64,000 bases of DNA from Liolophura sinensis (lineage: Eukaryota; Mollusca; Polyplacophora; Chitonida; Chitonidae), in the NCBI RefSeq assembly GCF_032854445.1, contig NC_088302.1:21339788-21403787 (forward strand). The letters run 5' to 3'. Below the pieces are notes generated by a model. It was not told the origin of the DNA and made no database searches. It was given only the letters and a program-made list of their open reading frames with translations. Below are positions 46,796 to 60,300 of the stretch, piece after piece. The translations under genes were made by a program, and so were the position numbers. Positions within the stretch are counted from its first letter, which is position 1, and each line of letters begins with the position of its first letter.

Positions 46796-47837
46796 AAAGT
46801 ACATATACACGCACTTCAACAAGTCAATTAAAGTGGAGTACTTGTGTTCAGTTGAATCTGCACTGCATAATAGCTAGGTCATCCTGGTGCCAGCATTGTG
46901 ACTGGGTTAATTGTGTATATCCAGTTTGGAGTGTGTTGCATGGTCAGCTGCAAGGAGACACCATCCTGACAGGACTATTTAATGATTATAAATGTTGGAC
47001 ACGATTTCAACACCAAGCAAATTAACAAGCAAACCAAGGCAGAGAGATGCAAACAGAATTATGTTCCATAAATATCAGCTTACAAGTCCGACATAACTGG
47101 TGTACATAGGGATTTGTTCTTTTTTTTAAATCTGTATTTAAAGTAATTCTCTTTAGTTTTTAGGACAGATTTTAGTAGTGCTGAAAGCAAAGAAATTACA
47201 TTTTTTTCTGAGTATTTTTTGGGGTTGGGTGCGAGGTGGTGGTGGGGGCGGGGGTAGTAAAGTATACATGTCTGATGTTCATTAGGTGGACTAACTATGT
47301 GAGGAAAGAGATATTGTGTGTTCTAGTTACATTTACATGTGTATTTGCAAAAAAGAGTAGACCAGGTATCGTAAAAATTAGATGAATTACATCACATGTA
47401 GCTGATGGCTGCATTTTATGAAACTTTCAAATATCAGTTTTAAATGCTGTTAATAGTACTTTCACTGCACTTAAAATTACATTTTTTTGACCTTGCGCAA
47501 TTTTCACACAGAAAAGATTGGTACATATATGTGGAGATAACACAGGGAATGAGGTGAAAACTTTAACACAGATGCCGAGAGACACGTGAAAGAAAGGAAG
47601 AACCAATGTGCTTAAGAGTGAATAAAAAATGAGGAGATTGTTCTGTGGCCCACGAATAACTTACACAAAATGTATTTACCTCTATAAATACACAGAAAAC
47701 ATGCTGTGTCTCTCTGTGTATATATCGATCTAGACAAAGTTTTGAAAACTTTCAGATTAATTGTTCGTATAGAGACACTCTGTCATCTGCGCCTGTACAC
47801 TTGAAATAAAGTATCATTTATAGTACTGTAACCTTCA

Positions 47838-48430
47838 ATAACACCCACCCAGCATAATTTGGTGCTCTGGCCAGGGTGAAACAACTGAATTCAGTTTCTG
47901 TTTCGAAACACGACTCTTAAACCACAACAAACTTGCATACAGAATCCCAGATAATCTGTTACAGAGTAAGTCGGTCTCATTGCAGTAAAAAAAAATTAAC
48001 CACAACCCAAAACAGCTAATGCATTAAGCATGTGTAGTGGTATTCCTCCGTTCAGCATGTTATTGTACATAGCGAAAGGTTATTTTTTTAACTGCACCTA
48101 GTATACATGTATGGTTAATACAGTTTGCTAGCGATGGCTAAAGTCTGGCTGAAAAAAAGGATGTCTGTCATGTGTTTCCATTGACCCCCGCCTGATTATT
48201 ATACCCGACTGATACTTTGCAACTTTTTTTACGACCCTGGTACAAGTACACGATCTCGAGTGCATGCACATTACCCATGATACATGGTGACACTTTTAAC
48301 GGGTAGTTGTTGTTCACAATCACCATTTTTTTTCTTTTAAAGACAAATTTACTTGAATAAGTAGGCCTAAGTTCTACCATACCTTACATGAAAGCAAGTG
48401 CATTATCCTTTATACATGAATATAATCATC
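47838..48430. other. No recognised feature
   Basis: A+T-rich sequence between the duplication and a truncated SINE. Confidence 0.3.
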
Positions 48431-48567
48431 TGTCAGCAACCCGCCGATGGTCGTGGGTTTACCCCGGGCACTGCCCGGTTTCCTCCCACCATAATGCTGG
48501 CCGCCGTCGTATAAATGAAATATTCTTGAGTACGGCGTAAAACACCAATCAAATAAATAAATAAATA
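48431..48567 (+). mobile_element. SINE family 1, 5'-truncated, with target-site duplication
   Basis: The 3' half only ('gccgtcgtataaatgaaata', 'cggcgtaaaacaccaatcaa', (AAAT)n). Flanked by 'aatataatca' at 48419-48428 and 48568-48577, so the truncation happened at insertion. Confidence 0.85.
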
Positions 48568-48854
48568 AATATAATCAGACTTAAATATTTTGGGTTGGTT
48601 GTTGTTGTTAAATAATTTATCTGACTCAACATTTTTTTCACTCATATTAGGGGCGTGTGTGCCATGATCTGGATTTTGGTGGAGGAAACCAGAGGGTCCA
48701 AAGTAAAGCACCAACCTTCACCAGCTATACTGCCTGTACCTGTCAAAAATTGTCCGTGAAGGCAGAGATTATATACCTGTCTGTATAACAAAACCAATAC
48801 CTAGCATATATCTGGGTGTATGAATAGAATTCACTCATTGTCAGTATCAGGTAC

Positions 48855-49152
48855 TTTAAAAAATCCTTTTTGGCAGCATTTTCATCATATTTGTATGCAC
48901 CGATTCCTCTGAAAAAAAAGTGCTTTAGGGGTTGAAAAGGTTGAAGGTTTACAGGATACCGGTCCTGTAATTCTCCAACCTACTCGCATGTTTGCAAGAT
49001 GCTCATTCAAGGTTATTCTGAAGGCCTTCTTCTGAAAACTAACCAACCTAACCAGTGCAGTTTTATCTCCAAAATCATATTAAAAAGATGCACAAATCAC
49101 AATGAATGTTACTCTTCGATAAGCGAAAAGGATCAGCAATTAGGGTACAGTT
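48855..49152. mobile_element. Adjacent M1 fragment and M2 MITE copy
   Basis: 48855-48955 matches the right half of M1 ('gtgctttaggggttgaaaag', 'gttgaaggtttac'). 48967-49152 is an M2 copy starting 'cctgtaattctccaacctac' and ending 'cagcaattagggtacag'. Confidence 0.55.
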
Positions 49153-50276
49153 GCCGAGAAAGAAGGGAAACAACTCTGGTCTCTTGTTTTTATCAGATGC
49201 ACCTGTTGCAGACTACTGTTTCGTTCGCTGATGTTGTTACTTCATCTCTCGGCTGGCTTGCATTAGATTCTCGATAATGGAAGGCTTGTAAAGCTAACAC
49301 TATTTGTCTGCATACAATTTGTACAGCCGAGTTGATGTATTGTGGAACGGGTGAGACTGTGGCAGAAGTATGTCTCATCACAGTGGTTTGAAAAGATGAG
49401 GGAGTGTATTGTTTTTGTTAGGAGTACCAAATTGTTACTACAATGTCTGGATCGGATGAACTGCTCTGATAACAAAACACCACACACATGTACCATTAGC
49501 TCCGTACATCTGTCATCAGTTTCCATCTGGACTAACAATAGCGAACAGGGCGCTGCAGGTTAGCTGTACCGTTTCCGTATAGTACATTCTACACGTCATT
49601 ATTTGTTGAACATGATCTGAACCAAGATGCACCTTCCTGTCTGGTTGATATCAACAATGACAGTGCATTTCCTTTAGACTAGCACCTGCTTCTACAGACA
49701 GCTGTAATGATCAAAACGAAAAGTTTCCTTCAAATGATTCAGTGCAACTAGGCCAAAGCAAACCACCAAGCAAACCAAAGACAATGGTTTCGCTTTTTCT
49801 TTTTTGATAATAACAGTGCAAGTCTCAAGTTTCTTAACTTGACTGTTGTTAAATGCCAATCTTGAAAAAATGTCAATGGGGAACTCTTAAAACTCCTTCC
49901 CACCTGTATCAAGACAGTCCAAAGCTGTGAACTCATTTGTGCTTTCCTTTATTACGTCACAATTATGGGTGTATGTGTGCTACACATTAAACGGCAAAGT
50001 CACAGAAGAAAACAAAGTGTTCTATCGGTACCGGTACTGACCTTTGAACCTTCTTTGTTGAACTTTGTCCTCGAGTTGCCCATTATAATATAGTATTCAG
50101 TTTTAGGGGTGGAGGAAACCAGTTTGTTTGGAATAAACCACCAACGTTTGGCATGCTGCTGACAAGCATTCCCAAAAAAGACCAACAGATGCGCACAACA
50201 TTAACCACGAGTGATCTCAACGACCATTAGACTGTTCAAGTGGTCACATGGGCATTGACAACACCTTAGAAGCTGT
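49153..50276. other. No recognised feature
   Basis: The open frames 49263-49538 (-) and 49342-49563 (+) overlap on opposite strands and show no family features. Confidence 0.3.
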
Positions 50277-50283
50277 CATCAAG

Positions 50284-50478
50284 GCTCCAGGAACAGTGAG
50301 AGCTGGGAAATCTCCAGATTACCAAAGTTAATGTCCAGGAACAGTGAGAGCTGGGAAATCTCCAGATTACCAAAGTTAATGTCCAGGAACAGTGAGAGCT
50401 GGGAAATCTCCAGATTACCAAAGTTAATGTCCAGGAACAGTGAGAGCTGGGAAATCTCCAGATTACCAAAGTTAATGA
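50284..50478 (+). repeat. 48-bp tandem repeat, four near-identical units
   Basis: The unit contains 'ccaggaacagtgagagctgg' and 'gaaatctccagattacc'. Units are identical or nearly so. Confidence 0.95.
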
Positions 50479-50547
50479 CAGTATTACATTTCTCAAACTA
50501 ATGCTGAAGAATGTGAAGTTTAAAAGTTAAACAGTTGAATACTGTAT

Positions 50548-50770
50548 TACTGTAAATCTTCAACCTTTTCAACCACTGATGTGCTTTTTTAGTGGAATTT
50601 ATGCATACAATCATTATGAAAATTATATTAAAAATGATATGCTAATGTCATTTAAGGTGCAAGCTTCATACAACTGTAAAAATTATTTCTCTACACCCAA
50701 TAGCTCTCTCTCAAAATATTTCAAAATATTGGTTGCAGAGGCAGTTAAAAAATTTGCAGAATTACAGTAC
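50548..50770. mobile_element. MITE family M1 copy, full length
   Basis: Starts 'tactgtaaatcttcaacctt' and ends 'aaaaatttgcagaattacag' plus 'tac', so the ends are complementary. Interior 'aaatattggttgcagaggca'. Confidence 0.78.
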
Positions 50771-51283
50771 AGGTAATTTAACACGTCCAGTTCCAAATAG
50801 TTCGTTTGACTGATAAATGTAAAACAAAAGGACAAGAAAAAAATAGGTCTAATAAATACAGATATATTTGCATCATATACAAGAACTTAATTAAACCCCG
50901 TATCACATTCCACCACCTGCGAAGCACTGTGAGTTTCTATTGAATATATACATGTATCTTTAATTTCATCAAAATACGTATCAGTGTGCAAGAGTTGGTA
51001 AATCAAATACTCACCACAGTGAATAATAATCTCAAGTAGCTAAGCTTAAATGAGTAAAAAAAAAAAGTACTGGTTATTTTCCCTCTATCCTGCAGATACT
51101 CCCATAGGTGGAAAAGATCTTACGTGGTCGTTTCCCATAACTTTCGCCCCATAGATATTAAACAAGTAATGATAACAGTATCTAATCTTTTCCCACCAAT
51201 GACAAGAGGACTCTGGTGGTCCAAACCAAAGGGCCATGGGGTCAGATAGAATTAGTGATACCAGTATGAATCATGTTTAGCTT

Positions 51284-51685
51284 AATTCCTCAAGCTCTGT
51301 GCACATCATAGATGCAACTTTGTCATTTGATTGTGGAGACAAACCTCCATTGATCGTGTTGACCAGTTTCAGAGCTTCACCAAGAATCTGATTCTACACA
51401 GAATAATGCCTTATGTGAATGGGGTTTCACGCCGTACTTAAGAACATTTCACCTACACGAAAGCGGCTAGCATTATGGTGGGAGGAAACCGAGCACAACC
51501 CGAGGAAAATCCACGACCATCCGCAGGTTGCTGAGAGACCTTCCCAAGTATGGCCGGAGAGGTAGCCAGCATTCGCTGGACGTGACCTCGCAGTGACTGT
51601 ATTGGTGAGAGGCACACATGCCTTAAGAATATGCCTGAATAAACATCTTGCCAACATGTGAAAAGGCTGGTGAATTACAGTAGCT
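51284..51685. mobile_element. MITE family M2 copy, split by a SINE
   Basis: The left part (to about 51413) has 'tgattgtggagacaaacctc'. The right part (from 51618) has 'ttaagaatatgcctgaataa' and 'aacatgtgaaaaggctggtg'. The order matches the intact copy at 57385. Confidence 0.72.
51414..51617 (-). mobile_element. SINE family 1, nested in an M2 MITE
   Basis: On the minus strand it carries the tRNA-like B-box region, the body 'cataatgctagccgctttcg' and the tail start 'ttcttaagtacggcgtgaaa'. Flanked by 'atgcctta' at 51406-51413 and 51618-51625. The A-rich tail is almost absent. Confidence 0.78.
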
Positions 51686-53559
51686 AATTTCTGATGTGCA
51701 GACATACTGTAGGCCTAAGACATGTATACCATTCAAATAGTACAGGATATTCTACATGTATAGAAATAAGCTGCAGCTATAAATAGTCAATAACATTGCA
51801 ACATCTGAAGAAGGAAAAGGTATAAAAAAAACCAAAAACAAAAAAAAGTTTGTCATGATTTTATCTGTCAAATGTATTGAAAATGACTTCTGAACACGAA
51901 TTTCACAATGCTGTCCCAACAGACTGTGTGTATCAAGTAAATAAATGTTGTGAATTAAAATACTGTATCCCTTATTCATCCATATTTATACAATCATTTT
52001 AATGAAATATCCCAAAATATCAACCAGAACTGCAATATTCCCTACCATCTTTGTAATATTATATATTTTTAACTCCAATATCCCTTAAAGTACTTAAACC
52101 TCGTAACCCTGAAACAGAACTGTGTCAATTTCCCAATATGAAACAAAAAAACAAAGATTTGATATACAGTAACATCTGAGAACATTTATGCACCTATTCT
52201 CTGTGTGAAATCGAAAAAGATACATCTTGCATGAGTGGACGAATAGAAATTTGTATTAAATGATGAACTCGAATGTTTTTAAAGAAGTGAATTTACTAAA
52301 TAAATACAGTAGGTCGCGTATAATGGAATTTTTCTCCAAGTAATCACCATACTGTGCTTAGTCGGAGAAAAATCATGTTCACTTATATCTGACGAACAGA
52401 AAATATATACAGCTTCGCATGATTTCTCACAATCTAATCACACTTCTACAACAGCACTGGTACAATCAATTGGTGAAAAATTTTATAAAATTATAGGGGA
52501 CTTACTGAAGTCAAAAAGAATAATAAATAAATATATACAGCAAGCAAACTGAAACAAACCCAGATAAAAGTGAAAGGAGATATAAATGATTTATGACCTT
52601 TTTGCAGCTTTGGCTCGAAATTGTGCATTTGGCCAAAATACATGTAGCTTGTATAATGAAGTATGAACTGATTTTGAGGACATGAAATTGAATGACAATC
52701 AAACTGGACAGGAAAATGCTGTACATGTGACCAGATGTATCTGTCGTCATTACATGGTACTGTGTTCAGCACAAAATAATTAATACATACTGGTTAAGAG
52801 AAAATAACAAATGTAGCACAGGCACTATTTCCACACAGTTACGGTAAGTTTTTTTAATGTAAACTCCGCATTTGTGTTTATTACGACAGATTAGCATCCA
52901 AGAATTGTCGCAACAGAAAACACAAATTCAAACTATATTGTCACTGCCTGTTAGAACTATTGTACTATCATTAACAACTGGCCCAAATCTCTTGGAATGC
53001 CTCAAAAGTCATTCCAATGAAATTAGTGTCACTAAGTGTGGTGTATTATATAAGTCCATACAACTTACTTTCACTATGCTTACAAGCCTACAATCCTGCT
53101 TCACATCTATACGAAGCCACAATAATACTGTTCATGCACATCACGAAAGGGGAGAGAACTTTGTCATGTTCATCAACCGTGGTAGTAAATTTATGTTTTG
53201 ATCCATTTCGTTGAAGTTTTACACTGACGCAGCCAAGAATATTTCACATTGTTCATGGTGGCAGGAATATGGATAAAGGGCATAATAGTGTAATATTACA
53301 AACCATGGCAAGAAAGTAAGGTTTTAGTAGCTGAAACAACTTGAGAACTTGATCATATATACCAAACACTGTGAGGTATTCCTTACTGGGCCTAATACAG
53401 TTAAGAACATATACATGTACATACAGTGCCACACTCAATACTGGTCACAATATGGACAAGCATTTCCATGCGATACACTCAATGTCAAAGTATTTCACAG
53501 TGGACAAGGTACGGAAAAGAATTTCCCCTTTTACACAAGATACATGTAGGGTAAAGTAC
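51686..53559. other. No recognised feature
   Basis: A+T-rich. Short open frames on both strands without family features. Confidence 0.3.
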
Positions 53560-53565
53560 TTTATT
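53560..53565 (-). promoter_or_regulatory. Candidate polyadenylation signal for YIPF6
   Basis: Read on the minus strand, the first canonical AATAAA I found after the YIPF6 stop is here. It implies a 3' UTR of about 0.8 kb that would contain the 53-bp tandem repeat at 53800-54120. Placement is by hexamer only. Confidence 0.35.
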
Positions 53566-53799
53566 TCACACCGGACCGAAATGCAAATGGAGTGGTATTG
53601 AACTCATCCATGTTGCGTTGGAAATCCACGCTGGACTTGATGCCTGTGGTGACTTGTAAAATACCACTCCACAACAACCTAAATATCTTCAGTTCTGCAC
53701 ACCCTTGTACTACCAGTAACGTGAAATATTGTATGCTGAACCCTGCATGGAAATGCTTCTCCTTACTAATTTGGTGAACTATTTCCCACTGGGCCAATA

Positions 53800-54120
53800 T
53801 TGAGAGTATTCCATACTAGACCCAACTTGAGGTGTTTCGTACTTGATAGCATATGGAACAGCTTTTCCATACTTGACCCAACTTGTTTAAGTGTTTCACA
53901 CTGGACTGCATATGGAACAGCATACTTGACCCAACTTGTTGAGGTGTTTCACACTGGACTACATATGGAGCAGCATACTTGACCCAACTTGCTGAGGTGT
54001 TTCATACTGGACTACATATGGAGCAGCATACTTGACCCAACTTGTTGAGGTGTATCATACTGGACAACATATGGAAGAGCATACTAGACCCAAATTGTAG
54101 GAAGTATCTCACACATGACT
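53800..54120 (+). repeat. 53-bp tandem repeat, about six units
   Basis: 'cttgacccaactt' recurs at 53872, 53925, 53978 and 54031, a constant 53-bp spacing, with 'tttcacactggactacatat' in each unit. Diverged units extend both ways. It lies just beyond the YIPF6 stop and probably within its 3' UTR. Confidence 0.9.
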
Positions 54121-54352
54121 ACATGTTAAAAAGCATATCCATGCTATGTGTGGTTCCAATACGGTGAACAATACAACATGGAAAACAGTATTAATTCCAC
54201 ACAACACCCAATATGGGTCCATGAAGAATTCCATATCCCAACCAGTATAGAACAACTGTTTGAAGAGGGCTGTGACCGCAGAGGGAGTCTGACCCCGACT
54301 ACAACACTGAGCCTTACATACATGGAATCTCTATACACGTCAGTTTTCTTCA

Positions 54353-57300
54353 TTATACATTATTACTGTGAGTATGAGAAATTATCAACCAACTTATCAC
54401 AAAGTAGAAGAGAAATATGGGATAGACAGCTAGTGCTTTTCTGTTTGGTGGTTGGCAGTCTGCCAGAAATGCTGTTGAAGCTGTAAAAAGAAATAGAAGC
54501 ACAGAAATCAGATATTCAGTAATGTTTTATAGATAAGGGTTGAATCACACAATATTGTCACAAATGACCGTTGTAAAGAGAGGAAAAAAGACACAAGAAA
54601 GGTTTAAACTATTGTAAATCTTCAACCTTTACCACGAAGCACTTTCTGCAGTGGAATTTATGCATACAATTATTAAGAAAACGACGTTAAAAATCACTCT
54701 CTCAAAATGCTTCAAAATATTGGTTCAAGTCTGGCTCATACTGGCTTCCTCTCCGGCCGTACGTGGGAAGGTCTGCCAGCAACCTGCGGATGGTTGTGAG
54801 TTTCCCCTGGGCTCTGCCCGGTTTCCACCCACCATAATACTGGACGCCGTTGTATAAGTGAAATATTCTTGAGTACGGCGTAAAACACCAATCAAACAAA
54901 TAAAATAAATAAATATTGGTTGCAGAGGTGGTTGAAAAGGTTGTAGAATTAGAGTAAGATCTGTTTATAATGAATGTCTTTAAGACAATTTCAAATCATG
55001 ATACAGGAGTGGGACTCACCAAATGTTGACCACGCAAAGCCCAATATGACAGCCACGAAGCGTACAATAAATAGGCCTGTGGTCTGTTCAGCTGCTATCA
55101 GAACAATGCGACAAATCACCAGGGATATTGACAGTGGGAACACGCAGTACCCTAGGACACAGACTGACTGGAAAAATGAGCTGAAACAGAATTTGAAAAG
55201 TGTATACAGTTCCGCAAGAAACGATTTTTTTTTCTTAATTTATTCATTTAAATGGTGCTCAATGCAGTACTTATGAATTTTTACTTATATGACTGATGGT
55301 GGTCAGTTTCATAGCTGGAGGTAACTAGTGTGCGAGAAGCAGTCCCCTCACCCTACTGTTGGCTCGTGAAAAACCTAATGACTTAAAGCTGCAGCCAAAC
55401 CAGTGACGGGCAGACTCGAACCTGCAGCCTCAAACTTCTGCAGTGATTACAAAGTTTTAGCCAAATGAGTCAGCACTTATTTGAAGACCTACTGTTAGTA
55501 ACTTAATGAAATGTGATTTGAATACACATAAATACACAGCTGAGGAGTAAAAGATGAAAGCAGGCTGAGAAAAAACACAAACTTCTATATTTGAAAATAA
55601 TTAAGGCAGATAAAAACTATCCAGTGTATCCATTTACTTAATTATTATGTAATACAGAGGATATAGCACAGTGAAGGTTGAATACAATGAATATTGTTCG
55701 AGTGAGTGGAGGAAATGATAAACCCACGAGACGCGAAGCACATCTACCATTCACGAGAACAATATTTATGGCATTCAACCTTCACTTTGCAATATTCTAC
55801 TTACTATTTACATCCTGACATTTTCTCTACATATATATATAAATGCATATCAGTTTATCTGTTGCATGCGTGAAAAAATAAGCAATGTGTCATCTTCATC
55901 GTATTTCTGATTCTATTCATACATGCTGCAATTTTGTTCACATCCTCGCTAACAAAACTTTTTACAGTTTTAAACGCTGTCTGTAAGTAATTGTACATTA
56001 TACAAAGGTGCTTAATGCTAATGCAATATAGGTATTTACGTAAATTAAGCACATAAAGAATTTCTACTTCTTTTTTTTTGGGCGAACTACGTATTACGTG
56101 GAAGGGCATGGCCTTGTGAAGGGTCAAGGTCTCCAGCAGTGTAATAGCAAAATGTAATAACAAAAGTGATATCTAACTTATGAAGATATCATTTTTATCA
56201 GTGAAAGAAATACTGGGATTTCACTGATGTATAAATAATAAATGTCACCTCTCTATAATTTGAGGTGCTTTTTGAGTAACTATGTAACATATGATACCTT
56301 GGAAGGACTGTTGTCTTCAGCTGTAAATCTTCTGAGTTCAGGGTGTGTCAATTATCGAGTGTCTCAAATCCTTATCCTTACTGGAGTTTAACGTCAAAGT
56401 CATTGGGAGTGTGTACGAATACTGTGTTTTCTTGTGGCAGGGCAAAGTGCTGCTGCCACTGACATATCATGCCAAAGACACCAACCATGACACACCACCC
56501 AGTCACATTATACTGACACTGGGCCAGCCAGTCCTGTTTCCTTGCTTTAAGCTCAGAGTACTGAGCGCCTAGTGAGGCAGTAGCAAGAACCATTTTTAAA
56601 GTCTTTGGTATGACCCGTTCTGGGTTAGATCCCAGGTCTCGCGTATATCCTTAAGAAGACCAAGGTTAGATATGGGCGGATGAAACTTAGTAGAACTGAT
56701 GAAACAGCCTTCCTTCATCAGGAACCTTGCAAATCTCTTAACATAAATCAGATACACAAGTGCCTCTAATTATTTCTCGGCAGAAGTGAAAACTTTGTAA
56801 GCTTACATGTTTCCTCCTAAGAGCTTGGTGTTTAGGGTGACCACTACAGCTCCCACCCAGTAGATGACGAACACCTCTGCAAACTGGGGGCCACCATCAT
56901 TCATCTTGTCCAGGTGCTCCGAAGAGCCTTGTAACATCCTAAACAAAACATTTATCACACTGAAATGTCACATATGTATTCCAAAACTGTTTTATGATGG
57001 AATTTAAGATGGAAGACCAAACTGTTAAAAATTTAACCAAACTGAACATTTTTTTTTTGTAAGTTCTAATACCCTGGAATGCTTTGTATTTCACTCACAC
57101 TTTGATGCAACCTAAAAATGCATTTGTGTAATCAGTTCCAGACCCTGCCCATACATACAGCTGTTTTTGTCTCTGACTTCCACAAAAATATTTTAATATC
57201 CAAATCATAGCATAAACCTTCTTTGATGTAATTCTAATGTTACCTTAGTATTAAGTATGGTGAGAGGACACCGCAGGAAAAACATCTACAGTTCATGGTC

Positions 57301-60300
57301 AATGGTGCTCTCAGAATCAAGCCAAATGTGCAACTCTTTGCAAAAATTTTTAGATCCTTTACCATAAGTATCATACTCTACATCCCCAATGTTTTCACTT
57401 ATGAGAGAGTAACTTTCAGAGTCATTTAGGCACATTTGCAATTTGATTTTGGAGACAAAACTAAATTGGTTGGATCAGCCAATTCCCCGGCTTCACAAAA
57501 AAGTATAATTTTAACAGCAGGCAAAGAGTAATGCCTTCAGAATATGCTTGAATAAACACTTTGCAAACATGCAAAAAAGGTTGAAGAATTATAGTAATAT
57601 GTGTTTCTGAACTTCATCACAAATCATCTACTCTTAATACATATATCTGTACTTACATGCCCATAAACACACATAGTATCAGAGGTCCCCACCAGTCCCC
57701 TGAAAACAACAGCTTACATCAGCTTTCTCCATTATTTAATTTTTTTTCATTTATTTACTTTTCACATGAATTTATGGTCTCAATGGCAATAGGGGAGTTT
57801 CGAGTTCGAACTCTTTTATAGCCAAAGGTAAAAAAAGTCTTACTGTATCATGTGACCTCTCAAAAATGTTAGGCAACTGTTAGTGGTTCCTTTTACTCTA
57901 ACACGGGAATCTGAGAAAAGTCACACTAAATCTTATTTAGAATATACAAAGGATGGAGATATTTGAGAAGCTAAATGCTTGTGAACTTATAAAATTCCAG
58001 AACTTGCATGACATTTTTCACAAGCTACATGATAAGTTAGGGCTCTTTTTATGATTACCGATAAACTCGAAACTCTCACATTGTACTGAAAGTCCAGTGG
58101 ATATCCACAATCTTATTTGGGCTTGAAAATGAATCTTTAGCCAATTAAATTTTGTACAATCACTAAACTTCTTTAACTTATACTAAACTTACATAAAAAT
58201 GCCATAATTTCTTCAAATTAATTGTTTACAAATGACAATCTATCATGACAGTTCAGAACAAATGATTCCTTTCCTAAACACACTGTGGAGTAATATTAAA
58301 TACAGCACTTACAGTCTCGAAGCAGAGTTCGACTTTGGCGAGGAAGTAGAACATGGAAAAATTTCTGACCTACAGCTTTTACATCACGGAACTGGGAAGA
58401 AAAAAAATTTAATCAAAATGTATATAATAATTTCACACAAGCCCGAAAAAAAGTAATGTGTTTAAATATAAGCAGTATTGGAATCATTCCTCTACCTTAT
58501 TTACTTCACAAATACTATGACTTTCAGCATTATTTTAGTCCTAAATGGACAGCAACACATGCACTACTACATCATTATACTATATACCATAAAACTGTGC
58601 GTATGTGGACTTGCGATAGTAAGTTACTGGGTTCAACTAGACAAAGTGTAGGATTTAAAAAGTTTTAAAAACTTGCAATTGTGAGCAACTGACACGAACT
58701 GGTCACAAGCGCGTGCAGATTGATGAAACTGGATAGAAAAGTAAAACATGTTCAACTCCAAGGAACTGTTTAGTCGGCAAAACCGCAGGGTGCATCAACT
58801 AAACCCAGAGCCCAAATGGATGCTCCCAGTTGTTTCCAGTTGCTTCAAGATGTTTCCAATCGCCAAACCGCAGTTTCTCTCAATCACAAGGTTGATCTAT
58901 GCCCAGCTCAACAATCTTTTCAGAAAATGGTTTTGGGAAATTAAAACCTCTAAAATCATACTGCGCTTCGTTCAGCGTTTTATATCACACAGTGTATGGC
59001 TTGACAACCAGAGATATATTGATTCAGTGAATAACTTTGATGTAACCTGAAACGTTCAAAATAACCTTTCTTATTTATACATGTCTGGACATGATTCAGC
59101 CCTTAAAACTATACTACAGGCTCACCACTGTGTCTTTCACTGGCTCATCAAGGGTAGATAATTCCTCATCTTCAGGTTCTGGTGCCCCAGGCACAGTTAT
59201 GTCCCCTTCAAGAGAAACATCATTGAGGTCCTACAACGGAGATGTGTACTTTTTGTAAATTATACCAAAATTTTAATTTAGCATACTTACACTGGATATT
59301 TTGGCAATTATCCATGTGTAACATATAAAGGTAGTTATGTGTTACAAACCAGTCATGGCTACATTAGTGTAAAGTCTTAGTGTTGTTGTCAGCAAGCTGC
59401 ATTGTCTCAAACAATCAAATCATCTTATCACTTACGTATGTCTTTGGAAGGAACTATGATTAGTAATTATTGGTTAACTGTTTGATATTTGGTATTGCAG
59501 TTAAATAGGACCATAGGAAGTAAATTACACTTTCTAAATTCAGATATCTATTCTCATATATTGACAGTCGACCAAACACAGAGGAGTCCATCAACGCTGG
59601 CACGTTGCACTCATGGCACTCGCCTCAACACAGATATTTTAACAATATCATGATTTTGTGTATCTCAATAAGTTAAGCAGTGTTTTTAGCTGCAGACCAA
59701 CAAAGAATTGTGTAGTACAGACATTACATGTTGTATGACATCATGCTATGCCATGCCACATAACGCGTCAGAGAATGTTTAACTTGACTAAAATTTTATC
59801 ATGATGTCATTTCACTAAATTCAAACTGAAATAAAAGGTTTCTTTTTGAAGTCATGGTGTATGGGTGTGAAATATCAAAATGTATTAACATTAGATAGAG
59901 ATATCCAACACTTTTATAAGCGGAGTAAATCCTGACATTTCACTTATATATATAAATCAAAAATTTCAAGGGTTTGTTTTACAAAGCTGCTGCAACACTT
60001 GGCCAAAAGGCGTTTACCATGGTGACCTATCTCTTCACGATATGTTGTCATAGAAGTTTTGCCACGCGCAAGTAGGGACTGCATCGCAAACCAGTTTCAT
60101 GTCGCTCTTCTTTTTTTTTTTTTTTTGTTTTTGTTTTTTTGCTAGCTCGTCATCAGGACAATTGTGATTGTCATGTCAAAGAAAACAAGAAGACTAGAAA
60201 ACTACACTTTTACACTTCTGAAAACTGAAATTTACTTTCAGTTCGCTAGAAAACGTATCTATTTGATTGCCTGTTTCAATAGTGGTGATATTAAACGATG

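Larger units (their letters stand above)
44741..47837 (+). repeat. Segmental duplication, copy B (with SINE and minisatellite expansion)
   Basis: Direct-orientation copy of 34143-35949, enlarged to 3.1 kb by a SINE (44792-45043) and a 23-bp minisatellite (45645-46795), and containing some extra sequence after 47460. Confidence 0.9.
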
